A stretch of DNA of 64,000 bases from Arabidopsis thaliana (Eukaryota > Streptophyta > Magnoliopsida > Brassicales > Brassicaceae): assembly GCF_000001735.4 (NCBI RefSeq), contig NC_003076.8:19037835-19101834 (forward strand), read 5' to 3'. Shown piece after piece: positions 15,834 through 24,910 of this stretch. The position numbers and the translations under genes were made by a program. Below the pieces are notes generated by a model, which was not told the origin of the DNA, searched no databases, and was given only the letters and a program-made list of their open reading frames with translations. How positions within the stretch are numbered: position 1 is the stretch's first letter; each line of letters begins with the position of its first letter.

Positions 15834-18041
15834 ATGCGTAGAAGCTTCTCTGTTTTGGGTCCTTACAAATGGCTAAAACCTTCTTCTACATATACCAACG
15901 TTTACTGCTTCGTCACAAATCCTCCTCTCATTTCTAACCCTAACAACGGCTCTGCGATTTTCCGATATCTATCTTACTTCGCACCTCAACAACGAAGACA
16001 ACAACAACAAGCACCAGATCCAGATGATCCAGCGAATCTATTGAAAGAAGATGGAGTATCTCTCTGTTCTCAGATGTGGCTTGAGAATTTCAAAGAACCT
16101 GACAAAACCGCTACTAATTTAACCTCGTATCTTCGTAGATTCGAGTTATGGGTATTAGCTTATCAGAAAGTTTGCTGTGATGAATTAGGTGCTTATGTTC
16201 CTCGTAGCTCTATTCAAAGATCAGCTTTAGAGAATTTGTTAGCTTTAAGAAACTCTGTTCTCGATGATCGGTTTAAATGGGGTTCTCGGTTGGATTTCTA
16301 TATTAAATCTCCTAGAGATAAGACCGATTACGAGTCGTTGTCGAAGAGGAAGATTAAAGCGATTTTGACTACTACGCAGCCTACTCCGTTTCAGGATAGG
16401 ATAGTTCAGGAGGTTTTGTTGATGATTTTGGAACCGATATACGAATCTCGGTTTTCGCAAAAATCGTTTGCGTTTCGGCCCGGGAGGACCGCGCATACGG
16501 TGTTGAGAGTGATTCGGAGGAATTTCGCGGGTTATTTGTGGTATGTTAAGGGTGATTTGAGTGTTGTGTTGGATGGAATGAAAGTTGGTTTTGTGATTAG
16601 TTCTTTGATGAGAGATGTTAGAGATAAGAAAGTGATTGATTTGATCAAATCTGCGCTTGTTACACCTGTTGTAACGAGTAAAGTTGAAGATGGTGAGAAG
16701 AAGAAGACTAAGAAGAGAAAATATCAGAAAAAACGGGTTTTGGCTGAGGATGAGCCCAAGCCTGATCCTTATTGGTTAGAGACGTTCTTTGGTTTTGCTC
16801 CTGAGGAAGCTGGGAAGTCTCCGCAGTGGGGACATTGCGGGATTCTTAGTCCTCTTTTGGTTAATGTATGTCTTGACGAGCTTGATCGTTGGATGGAAAC
16901 GAAAGTGAAAGACTTTTACCGTCCTTCGAAAAGCGATGTTATATGGAATAACCCTGAAGGAGAAGCGGATCAAGGAAACACTTCTTGGCCGGAATTTGTT
17001 CCCACGAGTGGTCCTGACAAAACGAGGAAAATGGATTACGTTAGATATGGAGGTCATATCTTGATTGGTGTCCGTGGACCTCGAGCTGATGCTGCAACGT
17101 TAAGGAAAGAGCTTATTGAGTTTGTTGATCAGAAGTATATGCTTAGACTCGACAATGAGAATCTACCCATTGAACATATAACAAAAGGTATAATGTTTCT
17201 TGATCATGTTTTGTGTCGCCGAGTTGTTTATCCGACTCTGAGGTATACTGCGACCGGTGGGAAGATTATAAGCGAAAAAGGCGTGGGAACGCTTTTATCC
17301 GTTACAGCGAGTTTGAAGCAATGCATCAAACAGTTTCGAAAGCTGTTATTTATAAAAGGAGATCGTGATCCGGATCCACAGCCTTGTTTTAGAATGTTCC
17401 ACGCAACTCAAGCTCATACGAATAATCAGATGAATAAGTTTTTGACTACGATTGCTGAGTGGTATCGGTTTGCAGATAACAGAAAGAAAATTGTGAATTT
17501 CTGTTCTTATATTATCCGTGGTTCACTTGCTAAGCTTTATGCTGCAAAGTATAAACTTAGATCAAGAGCAAAAGTGTATAAGTTCGCTAATCGGAATCTG
17601 AGCCTTCCGTTGTTGCAGAAGAAAGGTCAGTCACCAGAATATCAGAATCTCTTAAGAATGGGTCTTGCTGAATCGGTTGATGGACTTGTTTATACAAGAA
17701 TGTCTCTAGTTCCAGAAACTGATTACTCGCCTTTCCCGGGTAATTGGAGGCCCGAGCACGAGAAGTTTCTGATCGAGTACTTAACACTCGATGAACCGAA
17801 AACCTTAGAAGAGCAAAAGAGATTTATTAGAGAGAAAGGGCTCGTTTCGCCTCAGGATTACACATCGATGTTGGTTTGGAACTATAAGAGAAATGCTATT
17901 CCAATGGATCAAGTTTCAATTCTAAAGGATCAACCTTTCTTGTTGGGATCATCAAGTACCTACAACCGCGACAATGATGATCAGAAGAATAAAGAAGAAG
18001 ATGAAGATAGTGAAGATGGGCTTCGCATTGCACGCATGTAA
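15834..18041 (+). CDS. nMAT2: nMAT2, nuclear-encoded mitochondrial group II intron maturase, 735 aa
   Basis: Single-exon gene starting at the first in-frame ATG (MRRSFSVLGPYKWLKP). The basic, Ser-rich, acid-poor N-terminus fits a mitochondrial presequence. A reverse-transcriptase-like region runs from about 120 to 480 with recognisable blocks (PFQDRIVQEVLLMILEPIYE; FAFRPGRTAHTVLRVIRR; WGHCGILSPLLVNVCLDELD). The catalytic YADD position reads YGGH near residue 405, so polymerase activity is presumably lost. Maturase domain X follows (NFCSYIIRGSLAKLYAAKYK). There is no HNH endonuclease. From the literature, nMAT2 helps splice several mitochondrial group II introns (nad1, nad7 and cox2 introns), supporting complex I and cytochrome oxidase biogenesis. 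The acidic C-terminus (KNKEEDEDSEDG) is unusual for a maturase. Confidence 0.95.
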   Translation: MRRSFSVLGPYKWLKPSSTYTNVYCFVTNPPLISNPNNGSAIFRYLSYFAPQQRRQQQQAPDPDDPANLLKEDGVSLCSQMWLENFKEPDKTATNLTSYLRRFELWVLAYQKVCCDELGAYVPRSSIQRSALENLLALRNSVLDDRFKWGSRLDFYIKSPRDKTDYESLSKRKIKAILTTTQPTPFQDRIVQEVLLMILEPIYESRFSQKSFAFRPGRTAHTVLRVIRRNFAGYLWYVKGDLSVVLDGMKVGFVISSLMRDVRDKKVIDLIKSALVTPVVTSKVEDGEKKKTKKRKYQKKRVLAEDEPKPDPYWLETFFGFAPEEAGKSPQWGHCGILSPLLVNVCLDELDRWMETKVKDFYRPSKSDVIWNNPEGEADQGNTSWPEFVPTSGPDKTRKMDYVRYGGHILIGVRGPRADAATLRKELIEFVDQKYMLRLDNENLPIEHITKGIMFLDHVLCRRVVYPTLRYTATGGKIISEKGVGTLLSVTASLKQCIKQFRKLLFIKGDRDPDPQPCFRMFHATQAHTNNQMNKFLTTIAEWYRFADNRKKIVNFCSYIIRGSLAKLYAAKYKLRSRAKVYKFANRNLSLPLLQKKGQSPEYQNLLRMGLAESVDGLVYTRMSLVPETDYSPFPGNWRPEHEKFLIEYLTLDEPKTLEEQKRFIREKGLVSPQDYTSMLVWNYKRNAIPMDQVSILKDQPFLLGSSSTYNRDNDDQKNKEEDEDSEDGLRIARM

Positions 18042-18219
18042 GAAACCAGAAAACTGTTTGACTTTTACTCTTATATCAAGCTTGTATAATTTGATGCCAT
18101 ATTAGCCATTCCCTATCCGGTTTGTTTCGGCTATTGTATGCAAAACACCAAATTTATTAGCATTGGTATTTTCAGAAATAGTTCAGTTATCTAAAGCTTA
18201 TGTGATCTTTAGGCAGATA

Positions 18220-18717
18220 CAATAAAACCTCTATAAATTAATATTCGATAAATTAATAATTTTTATAAATTAATAAACTATTCAGGTTCCGCGTTGGGAC
18301 CAATGTAAAAATTGATACAAATCGATAAATTAATAAGATAATATTTTTTTTTAAAATTTATATAAATATACGATCTCATCAATAGTATAAATTAATAATA
18401 GTATAAATTTACTAATATATATTATAAATATCATATGTAAAATATGACTCTAGTAATGTTTTTCTTCAATTTTAATAATTCTTTGTAGTTTTCAATTCTA
18501 GTTTTTACAACATCAAAAAAATTTTGTATTGCTTTCTAACTTGTAATTGGTTTCATAAGGACTATTGATTATAAAGAACAAACTTCATTTTATATCAAAT
18601 TTTTGTAAGAATTTACAAAATTTGTATAATTTTTATTAATTTATCGATAAATTAATCTCTCTCTAAATTAATAAATTTTCTTGGTGCCAATATTATTAAT
18701 TTATAGAGGTTTTATTG
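18220..18717. mobile_element. Emigrant-like MITE, 498 bp, perfect 24-bp terminal inverted repeats
   Basis: The left end CAATAAAACCTCTATAAATT... (18220-18243) and the right end at 18694-18717 are exact reverse complements over 24 bases. The element is flanked by TA at 18218-18219 and 18718-18719, the target duplication of Tc1/mariner elements. The interior is AT-rich without an open frame. The termini differ by one or two bases from the Arabidopsis Emigrant family (CAGTAAAACCTC...) as I remember it. Confidence 0.9.
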
Positions 18718-18820
18718 TAACTCTCTATTCAAGACTTTGAACGACCATTGCTTCTTACAGTGAATAAGCCCGATTACTCTTAAAGTACATTATCACTATT
18801 GTGTTACCTAACACTTTTGG

Positions 18821-19357
18821 TTATTTCATATCTAACATACTTGTAAAAGCTATAGGAATCAGAACCATGTAAAACAAGACATCGTTCTCTTTCGTAAATG
18901 GAGATTTCACAGCCTTTTTTCTTTTTGTGAATTTAGTTTCGCAACTTCCCGGTGCATCCATTGCAGCACTCATAAGCATGGTAGCTGTTTTGTAATCACG
19001 CGACTTAACAGTGTCTAAAGATTGGTTTAAGGAATCAATAGCTTCGGTATAAAGTTCGAGGCAATCAAGTAACGGCCTCTCCACTTCATATTTATCCTCC
19101 TTGAGAATCTTGTCAACCATTCCTTTCAAGCTAGTCGTTTTCGAAACAGCGTTCTTGGTCGATACGAAGACCAAACCTTCAAGACTCTTTGCGGTTTTGC
19201 TCTGCGGATTCTCTTCGAGAGACTTGACGCAAAAATCATATTTGAGTTTCGGGTCTTTAGTTGTAGCTTTTTTGCAAGAATCCCGAATCAGAGATTGTGC
19301 GGTTGCGAAACAGTTTAAGAGGAGAAAGAACATAACAAGGTAAAGCGAGAATTTCAT
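18821..19357 (-). CDS. Invertase/pectin methylesterase inhibitor family protein, 178 aa
   Basis: Intronless. Start chosen at MKFSLYLVMFFLLLNCFATAQ, a clear signal peptide (about residues 1-21), and the only ATG giving one. The mature four-helix-bundle domain has the four family cysteines, C28, C43, C99 and C139, which form two disulfides. Family motifs include SLIRDSCKKATTKDP and KSRDYKTATMLMSAAMDAPGSCE, and the hydrophobic tail MVLIPIAFTSML is shared with most cluster members. Such proteins are secreted and inhibit cell-wall/vacuolar invertases or pectin methylesterases; sequence alone does not settle which. First of eight same-strand inhibitor-like genes. A conserved upstream block lies at 19471-19500. 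Confidence 0.9.
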   Translation of the reverse strand: MKFSLYLVMFFLLLNCFATAQSLIRDSCKKATTKDPKLKYDFCVKSLEENPQSKTAKSLEGLVFVSTKNAVSKTTSLKGMVDKILKEDKYEVERPLLDCLELYTEAIDSLNQSLDTVKSRDYKTATMLMSAAMDAPGSCETKFTKRKKAVKSPFTKENDVLFYMVLIPIAFTSMLDMK

Positions 19358-19470
19358 TTTTTCTTTTCTGTGCGGAAGCAGAAACAAAGATTATTGAGAA
19401 TCGACTGATGAATAATTTGAAACTTTGTGATCAAATTTATAGTAAAATGAAAGTATGGCTTTTTATAGAA

Positions 19471-19500
19471 TGCTCATGTCACGCTTTACCACTCCGCTTA
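19471..19500 (-). promoter_or_regulatory. Conserved inhibitor-cluster promoter block, copy 1
   Basis: Plus strand tgctcatgtcacgctttacc followed by actccgctta, about 115 bp upstream of the ATG at 19357. Related blocks precede five other genes of the array. Confidence 0.6.
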
Positions 19501-19610
19501 GCTTCATGTGTCCTAATTTTTCGTTTTGACACTCTTTCTTATACGTCGTCGTTTTTGTTTGTTTGTTTTTCCCAAAGAAATAGATTATTTCAGTGTTGAA
19601 AGAACTGGAT

Positions 19611-19635
19611 TTGTCCAAAAAAAAAAAAAAAAAAA
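19611..19635 (+). mobile_element. Micro-retroinsertion: ttgtcc plus poly(A), 12-bp flanking repeats
   Basis: Six bases, ttgtcc, and an A-run are flanked by aaagaactggat at 19599-19610 and 19636-19647. This is a poly(A)-tailed insertion with almost no body, flanked by what looks like a target-site duplication. Confidence 0.65.
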
Positions 19636-20395
19636 AAAGAACTGGATCAATGTCTAGTAAATAAAAATATATGCATTGATCAAATTGTCAAAGAAATGGA
19701 TCAATGTCTAGTTTATCGTTTTGTTGTAGATTAACTCGAAATCTTTTCCCTCTTTGTGTCCTCACTCACATCACATGGACATGATACTGAAAAAGTCACT
19801 AGCTAGATCATTCATCCTACAATTGTTTCACCACATTTACCTTCAACTTTGGAATTCTCTCACAATGAATTACATAAAAGAAACATGGTTATGATATACG
19901 TAGTCAAATCAAAAAATTTAGTTTCTCTTCATGCACCACCATCTTTTTAGAAATCGGAATAAATTGCAATGTTCTTCTTTCTTGAACATATAATATTAGA
20001 CGGCCACCACATGAACGGTCCTAAGGTCAACCAAAACTTTTGAACATCCATCAATATTCTCTATCATTGGCCTCTTTGAGTTATCCCATGACCATGAGTG
20101 GTGACTGGATAAATACTCATTTGGTTTAAGATATTATGTACATACATAATTACTTGGTAACACATAATGTAAGTATACAATATTGATGGATGTTCAAAAG
20201 TTTTGGTGGGTGTAAGTGTACGTATGTGAAGAAATAAATCAGATAGATTTTGATTTATCTAAACTTTCTGTGATCCTTATTCAAGACTTTGAAAATGCTA
20301 CGACCATTGCTTCTAGTGAGCAAGAAAGTTACTCTAAGGTACATTATCAGTACTATTATCTTTAATCCGATGTGTTAATACAATTTTTGGTGATT

Positions 20396-20926
20396 TCATT
20401 TCAACATATTTGTAAAAGCTAGAGGAATCAGAATCATCTGATACAAATTATCGTTCTCTTTCGTAACCGGAGATGGCGCTTTTCTTTCTTTGAATCCAGT
20501 TTCACAAGTACTTGGTGTATCCATTGCAGCACTCAGAACCGTTTTAACGGTTGGGTAATTACGCGATTTAACGCCCGCTAAAGCTTCGTTTAAAGAACCA
20601 ATAGCATCGGTATAAAGCTGAAGGCAATCACGTAACGGCATTGCAGTCATCTTGTTAACTTTCTTCCCCTTGATAATCTTGTCAACAGTTCCTTTCAAGG
20701 TCGTCGCTTTGGTCACGGCGTTTTTCGTCGATGCCATGACTAATCCGGCGAGATCTTTTGCGGTTTTGGCCTGCGGATTGGTTTCGAGAGACGTGACACA
20801 TAGATTGTATTTGAACTTCGGGCTTGTAGCTGTAGCTTTCTTGCAAGAATTTCGAATCAAAGTTTGTCCGTTTGCCAAACCGTTTGAGAGAACAAAGAAC
20901 GTAACAAGGTAAAGCAAAAATTTCAT
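20396..20926 (-). CDS. Invertase/pectin methylesterase inhibitor family protein (type A), 176 aa
   Basis: Intronless; starts MKFLLYLVTFFVLSNGLANGQ, a signal peptide. Four family cysteines at 28, 43, 101 and 141. Ends in the shared hydrophobic tail MILIPLAFTNMLK. Predicted secreted inhibitor of an invertase or PME. Its first ~17 codons (to 20877) are the left boundary of a 2.7-kb tandem duplication; the duplicated N-terminus survives in the chimeric gene at 23311-23595. The conserved promoter block lies at 21075-21102. Its immediate 5' leader is nearly identical to that of the chimera. Confidence 0.9.
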   Translation of the reverse strand: MKFLLYLVTFFVLSNGLANGQTLIRNSCKKATATSPKFKYNLCVTSLETNPQAKTAKDLAGLVMASTKNAVTKATTLKGTVDKIIKGKKVNKMTAMPLRDCLQLYTDAIGSLNEALAGVKSRNYPTVKTVLSAAMDTPSTCETGFKERKAPSPVTKENDNLYQMILIPLAFTNMLK

Positions 20927-21730
20927 TTTTCTTTTCTTTGAGGAAGCAAGAAACAAAGGTTAATGAGACTCGATGATGAAGAAGTTTAGTAACTTGGTGA
21001 TCAATTTATAATGAAACGAAACAAATAATTTAACGGTTTATGATTTGTAACTAACAAAACGGCTCTTTTAGGAGGCTGATGTCACGCTTTACCACTCCGC
21101 TCACGTCGAGTGGCCTAATTGTTCGTTTTAACACTCTTTCTTATACGCTGACGTTTTTTTTTGGCTATTTTTTACTTTTCTTTTTCAAACAAAAGTGTCA
21201 AAAGATATAGAGTTCTAAACGTTTTGTTTTTGGGTTAGACCAGGAATCATTTTGTCGTGGATTAGAACGTTTTGTTTTTGGGGCATATAATGGTTTAATA
21301 GAAAAAAAATCATCACAATGATTCGTAGCAATATCTTTTCCGCGTTATTGCATATCAAAATTTTATGATAATGAATAAGTTAGAGTGGTTTTAGTCCATG
21401 CCAATATTTGCAACCATTCAAAACTATATGTTCCGACTTATTTTTGTTCAATTGGTTGAAAATTTTGAACAAACTTTTAATCACTGAATTTCAACCAATT
21501 TTTATATACACTTTAGTTAACAAAAATCGCGTATTTGCTACTTTAATAAAGATAGTTTGTTTTCTTGTAAGGTTTCTAAATTGTCAATATTATATGTATA
21601 TAGTACCAAAAAATTAAAAGAGATCATATATGTAAAGCGAAATTTTATTTCCATCAATTAGATTCTTTGCTCTCAACTTTCTATAGTAAACAAATTAATC
21701 GATGTTATATGAACCACTTTGATAAATTTA
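20927..21730. other. Intergenic between type A and type B inhibitor genes
   Basis: Promoter of the type A gene, then a stretch duplicated at 23596-24385. A plus-strand frame at 21408-21617 without an ATG is open in both copies, but I see no reason to call it a gene. Confidence 0.5.
21075..21102 (-). promoter_or_regulatory. Conserved inhibitor-cluster promoter block, copy 2
   Basis: Plus strand ggctgatgtcacgctttacc then actccgct, about 150 bp upstream of the type A ATG at 20926. Confidence 0.6.
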
Positions 21731-22255
21731 TTACAACATAGTAGTAAAAGCCAAAGGAATTACAATCGTCTTATACAAAATATTGTTCTCGTTAGTAATC
21801 GGAGACTTCTTTTCTGCTTCCTTGAAATCATCCTCGCAATCGCCTGGAGCATTCAAAGCAGCACTCAGATTACTGTTAGCGCCGTCATAATCACGCGATT
21901 TAATGTTCGCTAAAGCAGTTTTTAAAGAATCATTAGCATCTTTATAAAATCCGAGGCAAAGTTTTAAGTCTTCCACAATATCCTGATATCTCTGGTCCTT
22001 GAGATCCTGTGCAACGATTCCTTTCAGGTTCGTGATTTTTGCCGCAACGTTCTTTGTCGATGCTAGGGCCAAATCTTCGAGAGTAGTTGCGGCTTTGCTT
22101 TGTGGATCTTGCGTAAGAGATTGGACGCAGAAATCGTATGACGATTGCGGGTCTTTCGCAAAAGCTTTCTTGCAAGAATCTTGAATGAGAGTTTGAGCGG
22201 TTGCGAAACCGTTCAAGAAAAGAGAGAAGATCACCAATGAAACCAAGAACTTCAT
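21731..22255 (-). CDS. Invertase/pectin methylesterase inhibitor family protein (type B), 174 aa
   Basis: Intronless; the start MKFLVSLVIFSLFLNGFATAQ is a signal peptide. Cysteines at 28, 43, 100 and 140 match the family's two disulfides. Acidic helix LKDQRYQDIVEDLKLCLGFY and conserved C-terminal AFTTML. Predicted apoplastic invertase or PME inhibitor; published Arabidopsis invertase inhibitors map to this cluster, but I cannot assign a symbol to a copy. The near-duplicate at 24386-24910 differs at about 20 of 174 residues. Unlike the A- and C-type genes, its upstream region lacks the conserved promoter block. Confidence 0.92.
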   Translation of the reverse strand: MKFLVSLVIFSLFLNGFATAQTLIQDSCKKAFAKDPQSSYDFCVQSLTQDPQSKAATTLEDLALASTKNVAAKITNLKGIVAQDLKDQRYQDIVEDLKLCLGFYKDANDSLKTALANIKSRDYDGANSNLSAALNAPGDCEDDFKEAEKKSPITNENNILYKTIVIPLAFTTML

Positions 22256-23310
22256 TTTTTTGTTTTTACTTTGAGAAGAAGTAAGTTAGAATTGATTGAT
22301 GAAAAATATTGTCACTCTGTGTTTCCCTTTAATTTATAGTAAACCAGAGAAAATAATTTTATGGTAAGACTCTTAAATTTGGAAAAGATCCCAATTCAAA
22401 AAATAGATTTCAATCAATATTGAGATATATTCTACATTTACTTAATACTGGTAAGATAATCCTAAATTCATAATTTATTTGTTTGAAATTGGTCAACATG
22501 CAATAATAGTCAACTTGTTTGAACTTTTAAGGTATTTCCATTTTCTAAAAATCATGCATACTGTCAAAATTAATAACTCTTCTACCATTATGCTATTTCA
22601 ACAACATTTTAAGGAAAAAAAAATCAAAGATATTATCTTTTAACATTTATTTCTTATATCATAGATTATTAGATTTATTTGTTTTCCATATATTCACGAA
22701 TTTAGTCAAAGATTTTGAGTGTTTCCAAAATCATATATAACACAAATAAATGAGAACTCTTCTCTCCCATTATGCCATTGTCATCATCATTCTGCATTCA
22801 TCCACATTTGATTTTAATAACAGAATTAAAGATAATATTTTTTAATAATTAGATTATTTATTTAATTGTTTATGCTATTGGTCAACATGCAATAATATTT
22901 TTCATAGCAACTCTCCTCTCTCCATTCCATTGTGCCCACTCTGTTCAAATGTTAGATTATGGATTTATCATTCGATCCCACCTTCGAACCAAATCAAAGT
23001 TTTTTTTGCTGTTGTTTCTGGATTTGGTGTAAAGATTTAATTAAGGTTAATAAAACTTAACGTTTATAAGAAACCATATCAGAAAGAAAAACACACAAAA
23101 AGTTACATTTCTTATCTGTTTTATCATTTATTTTGACAAATGTATTCTTACTTTTATTGTATTTATTGGTTTTTGTAATACGGTAGTGAGTAAATTAGTC
23201 CATGTCATTTATATACTATTACTACGTTAAATATTCTCATTTGAGTCACGTAGGATTCCTAAAAATACACTTGCATATGTTCATACCAAAAAAAAAACAT
23301 GCATGTAGTT
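22256..23310. other. Intergenic, duplicated with 24911-26083
   Basis: AT-rich. Most of it recurs in unit 2, including gttagattatggatttatc and the block around taattaaggttaataaaact. Near 23280 it carries the older copy of a poly(A) micro-insertion (tcatacc plus A-run) whose flanking repeats have partly decayed. No gene. Confidence 0.5.
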
Positions 23311-23595
23311 TCATTTCAGCATATTTGTAAAAGCAAAAGGAATCAAAATCATCTGAAACAAAACATCGTTATCTTTTGTAAATGGAGATTTGAGAGATTT
23401 TTTTCCTTCTTTGAATCCAATTTCGCAACTAGGTGGTGCACCCATTGCGGCACTTATAACCACGCTAGGAGTTTTATAATCACGCGATTTAATGATCGTT
23501 AGAGCTTCCGTTAAAGAATTTGTAGAATATAAATAAAGTTCGAGGAAACCGTTTAAAAGAATAAAAAACGTAACAAGGTAACGCAAAATTTTCAT
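23311..23595 (-). CDS. Chimeric, internally deleted inhibitor gene at the duplication junction, 94 aa
   Basis: Open frame from MKILRYLVTFFILLNGF to AFTNMLK. The first 17 codons and all upstream DNA match the type A gene (20396-20926). From Leu-Glu-Leu-Tyr onward it matches the second half of the type C gene (26084-26578), for example SLTEALTIIKSRDYKT and AAMGAPPSCEIGFKEGK. The seam is between 23545 and 23546, where unit 1 ends and unit 2 begins. The join is in frame and keeps a signal peptide, but the first two helices and three of the four family cysteines are gone. It keeps a promoter with the conserved block at 23747-23773. Expression is possible; inhibitor activity is unlikely. It may be a pseudogene or an unannotated small secreted protein. 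Confidence 0.7.
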   Translation of the reverse strand: MKILRYLVTFFILLNGFLELYLYSTNSLTEALTIIKSRDYKTPSVVISAAMGAPPSCEIGFKEGKKSLKSPFTKDNDVLFQMILIPFAFTNMLK

Positions 23596-23746
23596 TTTTC
23601 TTTTCTTTGAGGAAGCAAGAAACAAAGGTTAATGAGAATCAATTGATGAAGAAGTTTAGTAACTTGGTGATCAAATTTATAATAAAATGAAACAAATAAT
23701 TTAACGGTTTATGATTTGTAACTAACAAAACGGCTCTTTTAGGAGG

Positions 23747-23773
23747 CTGATGTCACGCTTTACCACTCCGCTC
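23747..23773 (-). promoter_or_regulatory. Conserved inhibitor-cluster promoter block, copy 3
   Basis: Duplicate of copy 2 (ctgatgtcacgctttaccac...), upstream of the chimeric gene. Confidence 0.6.
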
Positions 23774-24385
23774 ACGTCGAGTGGCCTAATTGTTCGTTTT
23801 AACACTCTTTCTTATACGCTGACGTTTTTTTGGCTATTTTTTACTTTTCATTTTCAAACAAAAGTGTCAAAAGATATAGAGTTCTAAACGTTTTGTTTTT
23901 GGGTTAGACCAGGAATCATTTTGTCGTGAATTAGAACGTTTTGTTTTTGGGTTAGACCATGGTTTAATAGAAAAAAATCATCACAATGATTCGTAGCAAT
24001 ATCTTTTCCGCGTTATTGCATATCAAAATTTTATGATGATGAATAAAGAATGGTTTTGTCCGCTAGCTGATTAGTCCATGCCAATATTTGCAACCATTCA
24101 AAACTATAGATTCTGACTTATTTATGTTCTATTGGTTGAAAATTTTGAACAAACTTTTAATTACTGAATTTGAACCAATTTTTATATACACTCTAATTAA
24201 CAAAAATCGCGTATTTGCTACTTTAATAAAGATAGTTTGTTTTCTTGTAAGGTTTCTAAATAGTAAATATTATATGTATATAGTACCAAAAAATTAAAAG
24301 AGATCATATATGTAAAGCGAAATTTTATTTCCATCAATTAGTAAACATATCAATCGATGTTATATGAAACACTTTGATAAATTTA

Positions 24386-24910
24386 TTACAACATATTAGT
24401 AAAAGCCAAAGGAATCAAAATCGTCTTAAACAAAATACTGTTCTCGTTGGTAATCGGAGACGTCTTTTTTGCTTCCTTGAAATCATCCTCGCAATTGCCT
24501 GGTACATCCAAAGCAGCACTCAGATTAATGTTAGCGCCTTGATAATCACGCGATTTAATGTTCGCTAAAGCAGTTGTTAAATCATCATTAGCATCGTTAT
24601 AAAATCCGAGGCAAAGTTTTAAGTCTTCCACAATATCCTGATATCTCTGGTCTTTGAGATCCTGTGCAACGATTCCTTTCAAGTTCGTGATTTTTGCCGC
24701 AGCGGTCTTCGTCGATGCTAGGACCAAACTTTCGAGAGTAGTCGCGGCTTTGCTTTGTGGATCTTGTGTAAGAGAATTGACGCAGAAATCGTATGACAAT
24801 TGCGGGTCTTTCGCAAAAGCTTTCTTGCAAGAATCTTGAATGAGAGTTTGAGCGGTTGCGAAACCGTTTAAGAAAAGAGAGAAGATAACCAATGAAACCA
24901 AGAACTTCAT
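24386..24910 (-). CDS. Invertase/pectin methylesterase inhibitor family protein (type B'), 174 aa
   Basis: Duplicate of the type B gene: same length, same signal peptide MKFLVSLVIFSLFLNGFATAQ, same cysteines (28, 43, 100, 140), no indels. About 20 amino-acid differences, several on the predicted surface helices (KNV to KTA near 68-71; KTALANIKSRDYDG to TTALANIKSRDYQG). By eye roughly 38 nucleotides differ, and most change the protein. Predicted secreted inhibitor. No conserved promoter block upstream. I recall published endosperm/seed invertase inhibitors from this array but not which locus. Confidence 0.92.
   Translation of the reverse strand: MKFLVSLVIFSLFLNGFATAQTLIQDSCKKAFAKDPQLSYDFCVNSLTQDPQSKAATTLESLVLASTKTAAAKITNLKGIVAQDLKDQRYQDIVEDLKLCLGFYNDANDDLTTALANIKSRDYQGANINLSAALDVPGNCEDDFKEAKKTSPITNENSILFKTILIPLAFTNML

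Larger units (their letters stand above)
19358..20395. other. Intergenic between inhibitor genes
   Basis: Promoter of the preceding gene (conserved block 19471-19500; TATA-like tttatagt near 19437), a poly(A) micro-insertion at 19611-19635, and a local repeat of ggatcaatgtctagt (19643 and 19697). Nothing else recognised. Confidence 0.5.
20877..23545. repeat. Tandem duplication unit 1 (about 2.67 kb)
   Basis: Runs from the N-terminal codons of the type A inhibitor, through the type B gene (21731-22255), to the middle of a type C coding sequence. Unit 2 follows directly at 23546-26276. Coding, promoter and intergenic parts all align in order (for example, both units contain tcacgctttaccactccgct and ggaagcaagaaacaaaggtt). 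Confidence 0.85.

Noticed and set aside
21408-24297. Plus-strand 69-codon frames at 21408-21617 and 24088-24297 that look conserved
   Set aside because: Neither has an ATG, and their similarity is explained by the recent 2.7-kb duplication that also copied surrounding noncoding DNA.
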